Of a stretch of 64,000 nt of DNA, positions 11,930 to 23,561 are shown one piece after another. A model generated the notes under the pieces. It saw only the letters and a program-made list of their open reading frames with translations, searched no databases and was not told the origin of the DNA. The position numbers were made by a program, and so were the translations under genes. The stretch lies in assembly GCF_033118175.1 (NCBI RefSeq), contig NC_083701.1, positions 69,525,001 to 69,589,000 on the forward strand. Direction: 5' to 3'. The stretch's first letter is position 1, and the number at the start of each line of letters is the position of its first letter. The DNA is from Dama dama. Its lineage: Eukaryota > Chordata > Mammalia > Artiodactyla > Cervidae.

Positions 11930-12725
11930 GATCTCTATAATTTTTATATACAATATTCAGCAAGTCATCAAAATAATCAGGTACATAAAAAGAAAACATA
12001 AGAGAAAAAACATAGAAACAAACATTTCTAAACTGCAGATAAAGACTTTAGCTACATTTGCTATATTTTAGGAAATAATAAATAGTATTAAGAAGTTAAT
12101 AAGATATCTGGAAATTATTTTAAAAACTATATAGAAATTAAGAACTCCTTAGGAGCAGCAGCACAATAGAAACATTTGAAGAATCAGTAAGCAAATCAAG
12201 ATAAATTGGAAGAAAATGTCCAAAGTGAATAATGGAGAATAAAAAGAATCTAAAGTTAAAAGAACAGGTAAGACACATAGAGGATAGTGTGAGAAGGTGC
12301 AAAGGATAAGAGTCCTAGAAGAAAAGATGAGGAAAAAAAAGAAGTATTAGTGATCAATGATAATGTGACAATAGATAAGGACTTTCCCAAAATGAAGAAA
12401 GCATCAAACCACATGTTCAAGAAGCATCATAAACAAGAAGGATTCTTTTAAAATCACATCTAGATGCATCATAGTAAGACTGAAAAAAAGAAAAAAACTC
12501 AACCAGGAAAATTTTTTAAAGAACACCTTAGAAACAAAAAGGTTAGGAAGAAAATATCAAAAGAAGAAATAATTAGCCTGACAACTATCTTTTGAAAAAA
12601 AAAATATGAAAGATGGTAAAAATACAGTGACAACTTTCAAAGAAAGCAAGCAAATAACTGTCAACCTAGCATTCTATACCCAGTGAAACTATCTTTCAAA
12701 AAATAAAGGTAAAATGCATAAACTT
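11930..12725 (+). mobile_element. Old L1/HAL1-like ORF1 remnant
   Basis: This is an A-rich plus-strand stretch. It ends in the hallmark 'ctagcattctatacccagtg' followed by 'ctttcaaaaaataaaggtaa', which corresponds to the old L1/HAL1 ORF1 passage encoding 'NPRILYPAKISFK'-like residues. Upstream phrases such as 'aagaaagcatcaaaccacat' fit the same region. Stops in all frames show it is long dead. Confidence 0.6.
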
Positions 12726-13074
12726 TAATTTTTTGTTAATTGAAAAAATTCATCATCTAGTGACTTGAAATATGTTGTTTCAAGTAATGGATGTTTTTCA
12801 GGTAGAAGGATAACGATCTTAGAAAGGAAGTTGTAGATTCAGAACAATTTAAGTACAAAAACGCCTCTCACAACAATGAAAAGCACATATGTGGGCAAAT
12901 CTAAATTGATGTTAGATCTAAATTGTTTAATGAACGATGTTAATAATGTCATTTAGATACACAAAATCAATGGTCAATGGTGTCCACTTATTCAAAGGTC
13001 CTCACTTTGTCAGAAGTATAATTAGTAATTTATACAAAAGTTTGGATTAAATCTAGGGTGCCTGTGGCAATCTC
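12726..13074. other. AT-rich sequence, unassigned
   Basis: No gene. It may include diverged L1 sequence between the ORF1-like remnant and the inverted L1 that follows. Confidence 0.35.
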
Positions 13075-13745
13075 TGGGATAAACGGTGAATCATGCAGTA
13101 TTTGTCTTTTGTTGCCTGACTTATTTCATTTAGGATATGGCTTCAAGTCTCATTTATGTTGTTACATATTGCCAATTTTTCTTCTTTATTAAGGCTGAAT
13201 AGTATTCCATTGTGTGTATGCATGTGTGTACACACAAAGAATGTATTATTTATATATAATATGCTATTTGTCCAGTTCATATGTTGAAAGCCATCTAGCT
13301 TGTTTTCCTATCTTGGCTTTTGTGAGTAATGCTGTGATGATCATGGGAGTGCAGACATCTCTTGGAGATGGTGACTTTACTTCCCCTGGATGCATACCCA
13401 GAAGTGGGGCTGCTGGGTCAGATAATAGTTCTATTTTGAATTTTTGAGGAAATTCCATTCTGGTTTTCAAGGACCTACACCATTTTGTATTCCCATCAAC
13501 TAAAATAGTGAAATTCATAGAACCAAAACGTAGAGTGGAAGTTGCCCAGGATGAGAGGAGGAGAGAAGGAAATGGGGAGCTATTAATCAACAGGCATGGA
13601 ATTTCATTAAACGAGATTGACATGCTCTAGAGATATACTGTACAACATTATACCTACAGTCAAAAATAATGTATTATTCCCTGAAAATTTGTTGTACGGG
13701 TAGATTTAATGTTAAGGGTTCTTACCACAATAAAATAAAATAGGT
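13075..13745 (+). mobile_element. L1 LINE with 5' inversion (twin-primed type)
   Basis: Bases 13075-13505 are reverse-strand ORF2 C-terminal sequence ('gaatagtattccattgtgtg', 'tttgtgagtaatgctgtgat', 'gcatacccagaagtggggct'). From about 13506 the strand flips to plus and the sequence continues the same L1 into its 3' untranslated region ('gaaattcatagaaccaaaac', 'gtagagtggaagttgcc', 'gggttcttaccacaataaaa'). The left edge of the inverted part ('tactgcatgattcacc' reversed) lies directly before the start of the plus part in L1 order. That is the geometry expected of twin priming. No clean target-site duplication was found, which is reasonable for an old copy. Confidence 0.75.
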
Positions 13746-13749
13746 TGAA

Positions 13750-14110
13750 ATGGAATAATTTTTAAATATAGTAGATAATTCCAAAAGAAAGCAGAGGAGG
13801 GAAGATAAGATACAGAGAACAGACCAGACAAATAAAAAGAAAATATTTAGATGATTGATTTAACCAAAAATATATTAATAATTAAATTAGTGTAAATAAG
13901 ATAAACAGTATTGAACAGGAGATTCTAGAAAGTTAAGTAGGAATAGAAAACAAATAGTAAAAGATGTGGAAAGGAAGAGATCAAGCTATTATCATCACCA
14001 ATAGCTAGTGTAATAATGTATGTGTCAAAAATCCAAAGAAGCTCCAGATAAGTTATTGGAATAATAGATAAATTTGGCAAGATGGCTAACTATGAAAAGC
14101 AATTTTAAAA
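13750..14110 (+). mobile_element. Old L1 ORF2 fragments
   Basis: Weak matches to the L1 ORF2 order: 'gatttaaccaaaaatatatt' followed by 'agtgtaaataagataaacag', then after a gap 'aaaaatccaaagaagctcca' and 'agataaatttggcaagatgg'. It is heavily deleted and diverged, and parts may not be L1. Confidence 0.45.
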
Positions 14111-14410
14111 TTATCTTTCTTTTTTTTCCTTTTGGATTTCATTTTTCAAGTAAAAGACTGTCTTTTATCTTAGGAATTCTTCCTTAGGCACTTGGTCTCT
14201 ACCTCTTTTTTTCTCTGTGGTTGCCCACTTCTAGAGGAATCAGAAGCCATGTTATAAGGTAGCCCTGTGGACAGTCTCATGTAACAAAGATCTGCCAACA
14301 TGAGTCAGCTTGGAAGTGAAGCGGTATTTTTATACATTACCAAAAAAACTGGAATACAGAATTAAAAAAAAAACTACTTAAAATATCATATTAAAAAAGT
14401 CATTAGCTAA
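14111..14410. other. Unassigned sequence
   Basis: T-rich at the left. The segment 14245-14322 ('gaagccatgttataaggtag', 'gccaacatgagtcagcttgg') vaguely resembles an old mammalian LTR, but not well enough to name. Confidence 0.3.
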
Positions 14411-14630
14411 GGTTTTCCCATGTTGTGCAGTGGTAAAGAATCTGCCTGCCAATGCAGTGTGACACAGGAGATGTGGATTTAACCTCTGGGTCAAGAAGAT
14501 CCTCTGGAGTGGGAAATGGCCACCTGCTCCTGTATTCGTGCCTGGAAAATTCCATGGACAGAGGAGCCTGGCAGGCTACAGTCCACAGGGTCACAGAGTT
14601 GGGCACAACTGAGCTACTGAGCACTCACAG
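14411..14630 (+). mobile_element. Bov-tA SINE
   Basis: Forward full-length copy. The tRNA-derived head 'cagtggtaaagaatctgcct' leads into 'gaagatcctctggagtggga', 'tccatggacagaggagcctg', 'gctacagtccacagggtcac' and the tail 'gggcacaactgagctactga'. It lies between old L1 fragments and probably interrupted them. It is moderately diverged. Confidence 0.92.
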
Positions 14631-14634
14631 AAAT

Positions 14635-15000
14635 AAATAAGCAATATGTAGGACTCAACTCCAAACAAGTACTTATAAACAGTAGAATTGGAATCCATGA
14701 ATGCACATATATACATACATATACACACATATGTATGTATGTGCATACTCATATACAGCGGAATTTTACACAGCAATGAAAAGGAATGAATCACAACCAC
14801 ATATAATAAAATGGATTAATGTTACAAATGTAGTATTGAAAACCACAAGACTCACAGATTCTATTTATATAAATTCTATAAACAGATAATAGTAAGCTAT
14901 AGCATTAGAACTCAGAAGAGAGGTTATTTTTGTGGTTATAGACTGGGAAGGTGCATATAGGAACTTCTGAGATTCTGGCGAAGTTTTATTTCTTCACTTC
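14635..15000 (+). mobile_element. Old L1 3'-region fragment
   Basis: 'acacagcaatgaaaaggaat' followed by 'gactcacagattctatttat', 'aaattctataaacagataat' and 'agaggttatttttgtggtta' follows the 3' end of old mammalian L1 subfamilies. An alternating ATAC/ATGT microsatellite-like patch at 14704-14756 precedes it. Confidence 0.6.
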
Positions 15001-15002
15001 CT

Positions 15003-15515
15003 GACCAGGTTTGAAGGACCTGGTCAGAAAGTGGGCAGGCTTGGTGGCTTGGATCCATTGTGGCTGGCATGGATCCTGGGTCTTCAGGGGCAAAATAGGG
15101 ATCAGGGACCAGTGACTTGGGTCTGGTTATCTGTGTCCAAGGCAGATGACCTCATTTTGGGGAGGGCCAGGAATCTGGTTCATGAGAGCCTTCTGGTGAC
15201 GGCATGGACCTTTTGCTGGAGTTCATGGTAAAGTCGGGCCCTCACTTCAATCTCCTTCTCACATGGAGAAGAGGTCTCTCTGCAATTGGGCTGCCTGGGC
15301 TCGGGAGAGGATTGATGAAGGTTCTGTGAACCTGTCTCTAATACCCTCTTCAGTGCATATCTCCTTATTTATGTGTTCCACCCACATGCTTTAAGCCCTA
15401 TCTGGGAATACTTAGCTCTTGCGAGGTTATTTTTGTGTGGAGGTTGTTGATCAAATTGGTGTTTCTGGGAGGGGATGAGCACTAGAAATTCCTATTCTCC
15501 ATCTTGCTGATGTCA
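15003..15515 (-). mobile_element. Probable L1 5' untranslated region (reverse)
   Basis: The right part is read on the minus strand from about 15515. It gives 'gcaagatggagaataggaat', 'agaaacaccaatttgatcaa' and 'ccacacaaaaataacctcgc', which is the typical start of old mammalian L1 elements just before ORF1. The more GC-rich left part (15030-15300) is assigned only by continuity. Such 5' ends once held the L1 promoter; here it is orphaned from any ORF. Confidence 0.5.
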
Positions 15516-15767
15516 CTTCCGTATCTCACTATGTTTATCTTCTGTGATGAAAGTGATTTGAATCACTGTCAATTTGGGGGCAAAAATTCTAGAAACTTTA
15601 GCTTGTAAGCACAGTTTTAAAAACAGTTAATATCTTTTCAAATAAACTACACAATTAATTTTACTAAAAAATAAGTAATGTTAAAATAACAAAAAATCTC
15701 TCTGCCCCAATGATCAACATCATGACCAAATATTACAGTATAGATTTAGTCAGTCAGTCAATATTTA

Positions 15768-15985
15768 GGTTTTTGTTGTTGTTTAGTCACCAAATCATGT
15801 CCAGTTCTTTTGCAACCCCATGGACTGTAATCCACCAGGCTCCTCTGTCCATGGGATTTCCCAAGCAAGAATACCAGAGTGGGTTGTCATTTCCTTCTCT
15901 GGGAGATCTTCCTGACCCAGGGATCAAAGCTGTGTCTCCTGCATTGCAGGCGGATTCTTTACCGCTGAGCCACCAAGGAAGCCCC
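15768..15985 (-). mobile_element. Bov-tA SINE
   Basis: Reverse full-length copy with a GTT-rich tail ('ttttgttgttgtttagtcac') at the left and the tRNA-derived head ('accgctgagccaccaaggaa' reversed) at the right. The target-site duplication is unclear. Together with the forward copy at 14411 it makes an inverted pair about 1.1 kb apart. Confidence 0.93.
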
Positions 15986-16149
15986 TCAATCTTCATATAG
16001 GCAATTTTTTATTTTTTCACTCAACAATCAGTATGGAGCAAATATTGCTCCCTCTTAGAAGCCACACTTTGAACACATAAATAATAAGATAGAGTTCATA
16101 ACTGAGCAATTCACGAAGTAAGAAAAATAGTCAAGATATTCATAAAGTC

Positions 16150-16840
16150 CTCCACTTGAAATTTATTAAGCACCTCTAGATGATGGATAGTCAAAGATGA
16201 ATGGTATTTATGGCCTCTGCTCTTGAAGAGCACCCTAGAGAGCATGATAAATTCCAACAACATGTTCTAAGATTTACAATAAACAGAGGAGGAAATAGCT
16301 GAGTCCCCCCGGGGCAAAGTGGTGGTCAAGAGGAAGTGACAGTTGAGCTGTGTCCTGAAGGATGAATAGAAACAACATCATGGGCAAAGACAAAGTCACA
16401 TCAGCAGGTTTGGAGAACTGGAAATAAGTTCACAGACACTAGAAATTAAGTGGATGGAGGCAATAAAGGGAGAAGGGACTGGAAAGTAAAGCGGGGGCTG
16501 GATAGCAAATGACCTTTTGCTATCATATGAAACATGTTCGATTTTTGGCAATGCATGGTAATTAAATGTTTTTAAGTAGAAGAGTAACATGTTCATATTG
16601 CATTTTAGAAATATGGCCATGTGGACAATATTCACAAAAACGAGGCAGCCTAGAGACCGTGAATGTAACAGAGGGATGGTGTTGCATGCAGAGGACTTCA
16701 GATGTGGAACTAAAGATATTGCCAATGGCTTGGAAAAGCACTGGATGTTTAGTGGTGCCCTTCCAGGTATGGGACACACTAGAGGAAGACCTTGAGTTCA
16801 GTTTCCACTTGCTGAGTTTAAGTGCCTAGGCATAAACATG
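16150..16840 (-). mobile_element. L2 LINE, ORF2 C-terminal part and 3' end (reverse)
   Basis: From left to right this follows the reverse complement of L2: the 3' end ('tattaagcacctctagatga', 'ctcttgaagagcaccctaga'), then 'gagctgtgtcctgaaggatg', 'ggagaactggaaataagttc', 'caatgcatggtaattaaatg' and 'ttgagttcagtttccacttg'. The last passage lies in the reverse transcriptase-end part of L2. The copy carries internal deletions and no open frame. L2 stopped moving before placental mammals spread, so this is an ancient layer. Confidence 0.72.
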
Positions 16841-17124
16841 AAGGATGATGACCTTGAGGTCAAGGATCACATTTAAATCTCTTTTGACCTTTCCGCGTGT
16901 ATAAATCCATAATCCTTTTTTCCTGCATGATAAATGACAATGTCTTTAGAGTTATAGATAAATATGCTTATGTTAATAATTATACTTTTCTTGTGGAAGC
17001 ATGATAAACCCTTTAGGGCAGGAATAAATTCCATAGTCCTCTACAAATAGCTCTGTGAGTATCAAAAGTTCCTTTCTCCTCCCTGAGAGTCGTAACTCAG
17101 AGATAGCAGAGGACAGACGTGACT
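16841..17124. other. Unique sequence
   Basis: No gene or repeat recognised. Confidence 0.4.
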
Positions 17125-17195
17125 TGGCATGCTGCAGTTCATGGGGTCGCAAAGAGTAGATGTGGCTTAGCAACTGAACAACAACAACAATAATT
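17125..17195 (+). mobile_element. 5'-truncated SINE/BovB tail
   Basis: It begins abruptly with 'gacttggcatgctgcagttc', continues 'atggggtcgcaaagagtaga' and ends in 'gcaactgaacaacaacaaca'. The end is shared by BovB and the BovA-derived SINEs, so the parent cannot be decided from 70 bases. The AAC-repeat tail is intact. Confidence 0.8.
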
Positions 17196-17384
17196 TTGGT
17201 ATTTTGAAGCACTGGGAGAGCTAAATCAGTCTCCTTCTTTGGCCTCTTCTTCCCAGAGTGATGTCCTTAGTAAAAGATAGTCTTGCTTTAAATTTTGAGT
17301 CTATGACCTTATTTTCTAAAACAAATGCACTCATTATCCTGGAGTGCTGTTATATTTTTTCTTGAATAGTCACTCAGTGTTTCC

Positions 17385-17515
17385 TCCTATGTATACATTA
17401 TTTCCCTAATTATATCATCAGCTCACTGAGGGCATGACTTCCTTGTCTCTGGATCTTCTGAGGCCCTCTGCAGAGCACCAGGCACATAGTCTGTGCTCAG
17501 AAAATGCTGCTGACG
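17385..17515 (+). mobile_element. L2 LINE 3' end
   Basis: 'cagctcactgagggcatgac', 'gcagagcaccaggcacatag' and 'tctgtgctcagaaaatgctg' follow the L2 3' end in order ('ctccttgagggcag...', 'gtgcctggcacatagtagg', 'tgctcaataaatg'). Confidence 0.7.
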
Positions 17516-19606
17516 GTATGCTTTTGAGCTAATCAAATGACATCATTAACTATTTTTAATAAGTCAAAGTTTAAACTTAAGCTGCATGTCTTCTGGATTT
17601 TCAAAGTGTGGCTAACTTTCTTGGAAACTGTCATGTCCTCACACAATCAACTTCCTTAATTCCTTGTTGATGCATTCTCTTAATTATAAAAGAAAAAATG
17701 TTTGATTCATTAAAGAGAGTTAACACGTGTTGTGATACTCAGAGTGAACTTGATTTGCTAAAGAAAAAGCAAAAGTCGCAAATCCCACAGTGACTTCACT
17801 CATGTCCTGTTAACCAACAACTTGTCACAGACATCGGGTAGACAGCTGGAACATTTATAAAGGCCATAGGGCCTTTGCAATGCACTGGAAATAGTTCTGT
17901 TTTCATGAGTCTTAGGACAGATATACCCCTACAATCACATTGTTATTGTCAAGGGACATTCCACAATCTCTTTATATTTTTATAAATTATAATTAAAGTG
18001 TGCAACCAAATTAAGGCAGGACAAAGGTGGATTTTTGGAATCAACCAGGTCTCTTTCCTGAATATTATTTCCCTTGTGAAATTTATTGCATTTCCTGAAT
18101 GCATGAAACCTTGTTTCTCTAGAGGAGACTTGACTTTCTCCCTCAAGAGTTAATCTCCTTGTCAATGACCAGTTGTTCATGGACAGGCTACTTATCAAAC
18201 AGTGATGGTGCCCTACATTGAGACCATCTATGGGCTGTGATGTGTCTACCCATTGGAACATGATGTACAAAGTTGATAAAACTAATAGATTTTAAGGTAG
18301 CTCTCTAGGCAAAATAACACAAAAGCAACACTAACTTCATTCAAACTTGAGTGTTAAAATAGAATTGTTTCTCACTCAGAGAGCTCCGTCAACAGGAACT
18401 GAGCATGGGTTAGTGCAGAAAACGCTATGAATCACCAAGCCTCAGAAGACTGTCTTTGTGCAGACAGATCGTTTGATTCTTTCATTGTATGTTGGCCATA
18501 GTAACATTTCAAGTCCTAGGATATTCAGGACAGTTAATTTAAATGCTTCATGCTTTATTTACTCCATGTTTAAAAGATTTCTTTTTAAAGTACCAGTCAT
18601 CCATTAAATCCATAAAGCTGATGTGTCAATTGGTCCAATTCTTTGGTTGCTGTTAAGTGGTTATTGAATAAGCCACAATGTATCAAACATAAGTATAGAC
18701 AAGTCTACTCTAAGCTTACAAGTTAAATTAGCTTAAGCATTACTCATAAAAAACACAGATCCTAAACAAGCATGTATTGATCAAATTTTAAAGTTAGTTT
18801 ATGAACTATGGACTTGAGTGAATATCTTGGGGGAACCAGTTGCTAAAAATGAATTTTTGAGAACTGAGCCTTATTTGACTCAACTTTTCTGAGAAGATTT
18901 CGCGTGTAAGCTGTAAATTGAAGAAGAGTCAAATGTTGGATGTCAGTGAGCTTTGCAGGTAGAAAGCAAAGTAATCCAGGTTAGGGAAAAAGTCCAAAAC
19001 AAATGCTCTCAAACCTAAATTTGAAGCAGATTTCTTAATTAAAATGGAAAACTAATTTCAAAATTGGGCAAGATTGGCAATTATTTGGTCACTTTGATCA
19101 GCATTAATTACATGAACAAATCTGGAATTGAGCCAAGGCAGCGTTTTCTTCTTTTGATCAGTTACGTGCTGGGTAATTGAATTAAGCATATACTGGCACG
19201 CACACTTCTGAAAGTGTGGCTGTTAGTTCAACCAAGTCTCAAATTCAAACTTCACACAAACGGTGTGATGCCGCAGTCTGCTTTGAGGACCTAGAAGCAA
19301 GTTTATAAGGTTTGATTGCTCAGGGAAATAGAAAATGATATATAAGGTGATTCAGTCTTCTTGGATAAATGTGGAACTTTCTACAAATCTCAGACTTTGG
19401 GGTTCTACTATTGCTTCCTAGAACTCATCAGTATATACCATCTCTTTTCTGAAACAGAAAAAAAAAAAATCGTTAGTTATGGCTCAAAAGAAGCTACTGG
19501 TTTTACTATGTTTAATAAGCTTATTTTACAAATAATGTTAGTATGTAGTCATTACATTTTCATTTGGCTAATGTTAGGGCTGAGATCTTGTTCCTATGGC
19601 CTTTGA
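17516..19606. other. Unique stretch without recent insertions
   Basis: Two kilobases with no SINE, BovB or L1 and no coding signal. Base composition is even and AT-rich, with some well-spaced CpGs. This is the left part of a larger repeat-poor block extending to 23.5 kb. Confidence 0.5.
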
Positions 19607-19775
19607 CTGTTTACAAAACCCTTTTATATTTACTATTTCTTTAGACCTGCCTATTTACCTTCTTCGGTGATTCTTATTGTCTGTATTTAACAGATGAGGA
19701 AAACGAAGCTCACAAGACTGACTGCCCCAACATCATAAGTTCATAAGAGTCAGAACTTAAATCCAAGAGTCCTGA
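19607..19775 (-). mobile_element. MIR SINE (reverse)
   Basis: 'tttaacagatgaggaaaacg' leads into a decayed 'ctgccccaacatcataagtt' and 'gagtcagaacttaaatccaa', matching the reverse complement of the MIR core ('acagatgaggaaactgag', 'gcccaaggtcacacagc', 'agaacttgaaccca'). A pure T run (about 19781-19804) follows it directly. Confidence 0.8.
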
Positions 19776-19806
19776 CATCTAGAGTTTTTTTTTTTTTTTT
19801 TTTTTA
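19776..19806. repeat. Poly-T tract
   Basis: A run of more than twenty T is followed by AATTATATTT. It may be the A-tail of a very short reverse retrotransposon insertion, but no body can be recognised. Length variation between individuals is likely. Confidence 0.85.
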
Positions 19807-21714
19807 ATTATATTTCAATACCTGTTAGAACCCAGAGAAATATTATGCTATGGAATATTTCCAGAATTTCAGAGATCAATTCATAAAATACTAAACAGCA
19901 ATCTTAAGAACAGGATTAAGCAGTGATGGTTCTAATGGGCTTTGTAACAGATGATATCTATCATGGGATTCAGAAACATTCTGAGCTTTTCCTCATTCAT
20001 TTTGTCCTCTTCTCTAACTGCTTTGGGTATTGGCCGTAAAGTGGATAAAGTAGCCAGAGCACTGTAGAGACAACTGTAGTCTGACCTTTGGGTAAGTATT
20101 GAGCCCAGAATTTTTCTCAGTGGAAACGGTGGAAAAATAAAAGAATACAACTTAGAAGGAAAAAAATAAACTTTTCCACTGTAATGACAGTAGTTTTATC
20201 AAGATTGGTCCAGAGTCATCTTTATTCCAAAAGGTCATGCCAGGGGCTGGACTGAAAATGCAACCCCTTCTCAGGTTAGTGCCATGTGGCTGAAATATTC
20301 CAGTTTCTTTTCTTTTTTTTGGCCTCCGGATGATAAAGTCCGATTGCTATGTAGGATTGGGGGCTGAGGGAGAAGGAACAAAAGGAATTTGTTTACACAA
20401 ATTTACTCCCAGATGTCCTAAATTATGCCTCAAAAAATAATCATTTAAACTGTTCCACACAAAGACTTTGTAAACAAACACATTTGCAGTATTGCTCTTT
20501 AAATGGGAGAGTTAGGGGGGAAGAAGACAGACATTAAATGTTCGGTGGTGAATAGTGGCTTTTACAGCTCTGCTCCCAAAGGATTAGTTACTTTTGCAAA
20601 GAGAAGCTTCAAACTATGGAGGGTGGACCAATGATTTGCTAATGTAGTCCAGCCTCAGAGTCTATGTAATCCTTACAAGTTAATCTTCATTATTGGCAGA
20701 TTCCATGTTTTAAATTTGCCTACTTGTTAAAATTTATCTGTGATTCCAAAGTCAGTACCCGTGGTGCTTTCGGGATCTTTCCCAGATAAGTGCAGAGGTG
20801 GGAAACTTTGAATTGTCCATTGTGGACATTCCCAGCTGATGTGGAACTAGGTCTTCGTGTTTCAGCTCCATACCATATAGAAGTGTCCTTTTCTTGGTCT
20901 ATTTGGTGATATATCTTTCACATTTTTTTTTGGCAGTTTTTTTTGGTAACTTTGCTGTTTAAAATGGGACCCAGGCTTAATGCGGAAGTGTTGTCTGTTT
21001 TTTTAATACCTGAGCCCAATAAGGTTGTGTTATGCCTTACAAAGAAAATATACATTAAGATAAGCTTCATTCGAGCATGAGTTAATAAATCAACTATGTA
21101 TTAAGATGTTTTTAAATGGAAACACACATAAAACAAGGTTACACATTAATCAATTGATAAAAATATTGTGACCAGAGGCTTGCAGGAACCCCCTCCTATA
21201 TTTCCTCTAGTGGCAATGATTCAGTATTTGCTAATGCGTTTGCAGTGACTTTCTAGAACTTACAACTATACCAAATAATGAGATTCCACTATTGTATTTA
21301 GTTCTACTACCCAGAATTATCACAGATATCATGTAAGAAAAAGAATGTATATTATGACTTCAAACTACAAAATTTATAGCTATAAACCCCAAATTTTGAA
21401 GGTAATTGTTGGTTTATTATTTTTAAAAAAGCGTGTCTCAAATGTATATAACCTTGAGTGAAATATACATACCTATTTTCAGGCATACTTTGTTTCCTCT
21501 TAAGAGATATACAACATTTTGGAAAGTAATTCAAGTGGATTAAATATTTCACAATGTTATGAAAGGGTAAGGCTATCAAACAAAAGCTTCAGTAGACATA
21601 CCCAAGTCATGCCTTTTGAAAGAACCTGTATTAGAATAGAGCTGGTGTTAACTGAAATATAACCCCGACATGAGTATTTTTTAGGTGTATTGAGTTTTTA
21701 TTGCTGAATAATAA
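19807..21714. other. Unique stretch without recent insertions
   Basis: No gene, SINE or LINE recognised in 1.9 kb. Open frames are under 80 codons. Confidence 0.5.
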
Positions 21715-21965
21715 TGCTTGCATTTGTAGAGCTTTCTGTGGTCTTAAGCCTACTCATGTGCATCCAATTACTTTGATCTTTAGGAAAACGATAGACATTC
21801 AGGCACTACTACAACAAATTAGCTGATGGGAACTGTGAGTCTACTGGTTAAGTGACTTGCCCACAGTAACAAGTATGGGCAAGTTAACTTAGTAACACAG
21901 CATCTTGTTAACGTAGTAACAAGTCACTCACATGGCATTGTTGGTGTTAAAATTCAAAAGACTTC
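21715..21965 (-). mobile_element. MIR SINE (reverse) with a small internal duplication
   Basis: 'gtagagctttctgtggtctt', 'gcatccaattactttgatct' and 'ttaagtgacttgcccacagt' follow the reverse MIR order. Within it, a 'gttaact/gtagtaaca' segment appears twice (about 21863-21895 and 21906-21923). This looks like a local slippage or fill-in duplication that lengthened the copy. Confidence 0.65.
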
Positions 21966-23561
21966 AGGTAGCGTCCTTGATTTTGCCCTGTGTTGTCATG
22001 CCAAGGGTCATTACTAGCCTTGAGAAATTTTTAGCACACTTTATCAGTAAATCCAAACCCCAAAATCAGTTGAAAATGTTCTAAATGTATGGTTGTTATG
22101 TATTTTCCATTTATAATTCCACTTACCTGTATTTGAAGCAGTGCTTTTTCAATAATATATTTCATTTTCCTATTCTTCAGACCTAGAAATGCATTGTATC
22201 ATGTTTATGATAGAAGAAGTTTTTACTGAGAGACAAGCTGAATTTGTAACCTGTATCTTATGGCTTCATGATGAAATTACATTGCTTACTTTTATAGTGA
22301 ATATTTAAGTTTGGGAAGCATGTAGGTCTCGTTTATATCTCAAGCTAAAGAACATTCAGTATTATGCTGAACAGAAAGAAGCTCAAGATTAGGCAAATGT
22401 AGCTACCAAAATAAATGATCTTTTTGAAAAAAATTTATATCATGTCAACCTTGAACTGATTAAAAAAAAATAATTGTAGCTGTTAGTTTGGTAGCCAAAA
22501 TGTTGCAAAAACTGGGGGAGAGGCATTTCTTTTTTGCAGGGGGTGTGTGGAGGCACATATTTACTTGCAGTTGGAAGATTATCTTACTTTAAATGGATTC
22601 AACAGTCTGTGAGGGGGCAGATGTTCATGACAACAAAAGAAGGAGAAATTAGACTGAGTTAAAAAGGGAGCATACGGGAATAAATACAACACATGATTAT
22701 TAGCCTACAGAAGTGCTATAAAGAAATAAAAACTTGACTTGAATGGGAAAGCAGGGTGAAGCGGTATAACAGGAAAGTAGGGAAGGAAGACCAAGTGGCA
22801 AGATTTTTGTCAAGTAAAAAAAAAAAAAAATGATGTGTCAAAATTTCAACATTTCATAAAAGACATTTAGAATTCCACTCTTACCCACCATCTTCACCCT
22901 GCGCCACATAAAAGAAGCCTAGAGACTGTAAAAAGTCAAAAGTTCGGTGCTCAGACTTCAAAATTTTAACATTTTCCAAGGGACAATGCAAATTTAGCTC
23001 AGTAAATAAAGCTTGTTTTTGCTCCACTGATGTTGACATCCCAGGTATAGACCTTTCTATCAGGAGGTTGAAGAGACAGATGGGTGTATAACTTTCTGTG
23101 TGTTTGCTAGGACAGGAAAGAACTTTGCTTCAGTAGTATTTTTAATGGTATAGTCAGGACTAAAGATGGCCTGCTCAAAAAATCAGTGTGGTACCAGAAG
23201 GATAACCCAGTAAAGTGTGCAGTTAGGATGCTTTTAGAGACACACCGTCTACAGTTGTGCTGTAACAGTCATCGTATTGTAATCACTTCTGATTTGCTCA
23301 GTGTCATTTTGAGGCTATAAATCCCTTGGAGTATCCTGCCGAAAATTAAAATGTTAAAAGTGTGACTCAAACACACGTAAGATTATAAACAGCTTAGATT
23401 AAATCTACATAAAATTGATATTGTTAAGTAACACTGAGTTATTTGAACCAAAAAGAAGGTATAAAAGAAAGGACTTTTCTCCAGCCTTTGAAATAAATAT
23501 AGAAGTGAAAGATCGTCAGTAACACAATGATTTACGTTTTCTGAATTAGGATGAAATAGGC
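21966..23561. other. Unique stretch
   Basis: No gene or named repeat. A pure A run of about 14 lies at 22817-22830 and a G-rich patch near 22512-22550. Confidence 0.45.

Noticed and set aside
16396..16829. Several overlapping open frames on both strands (up to 127 codons)
   Set aside because: They lie within a reverse L2 fragment and follow its remnants, not a cellular gene.
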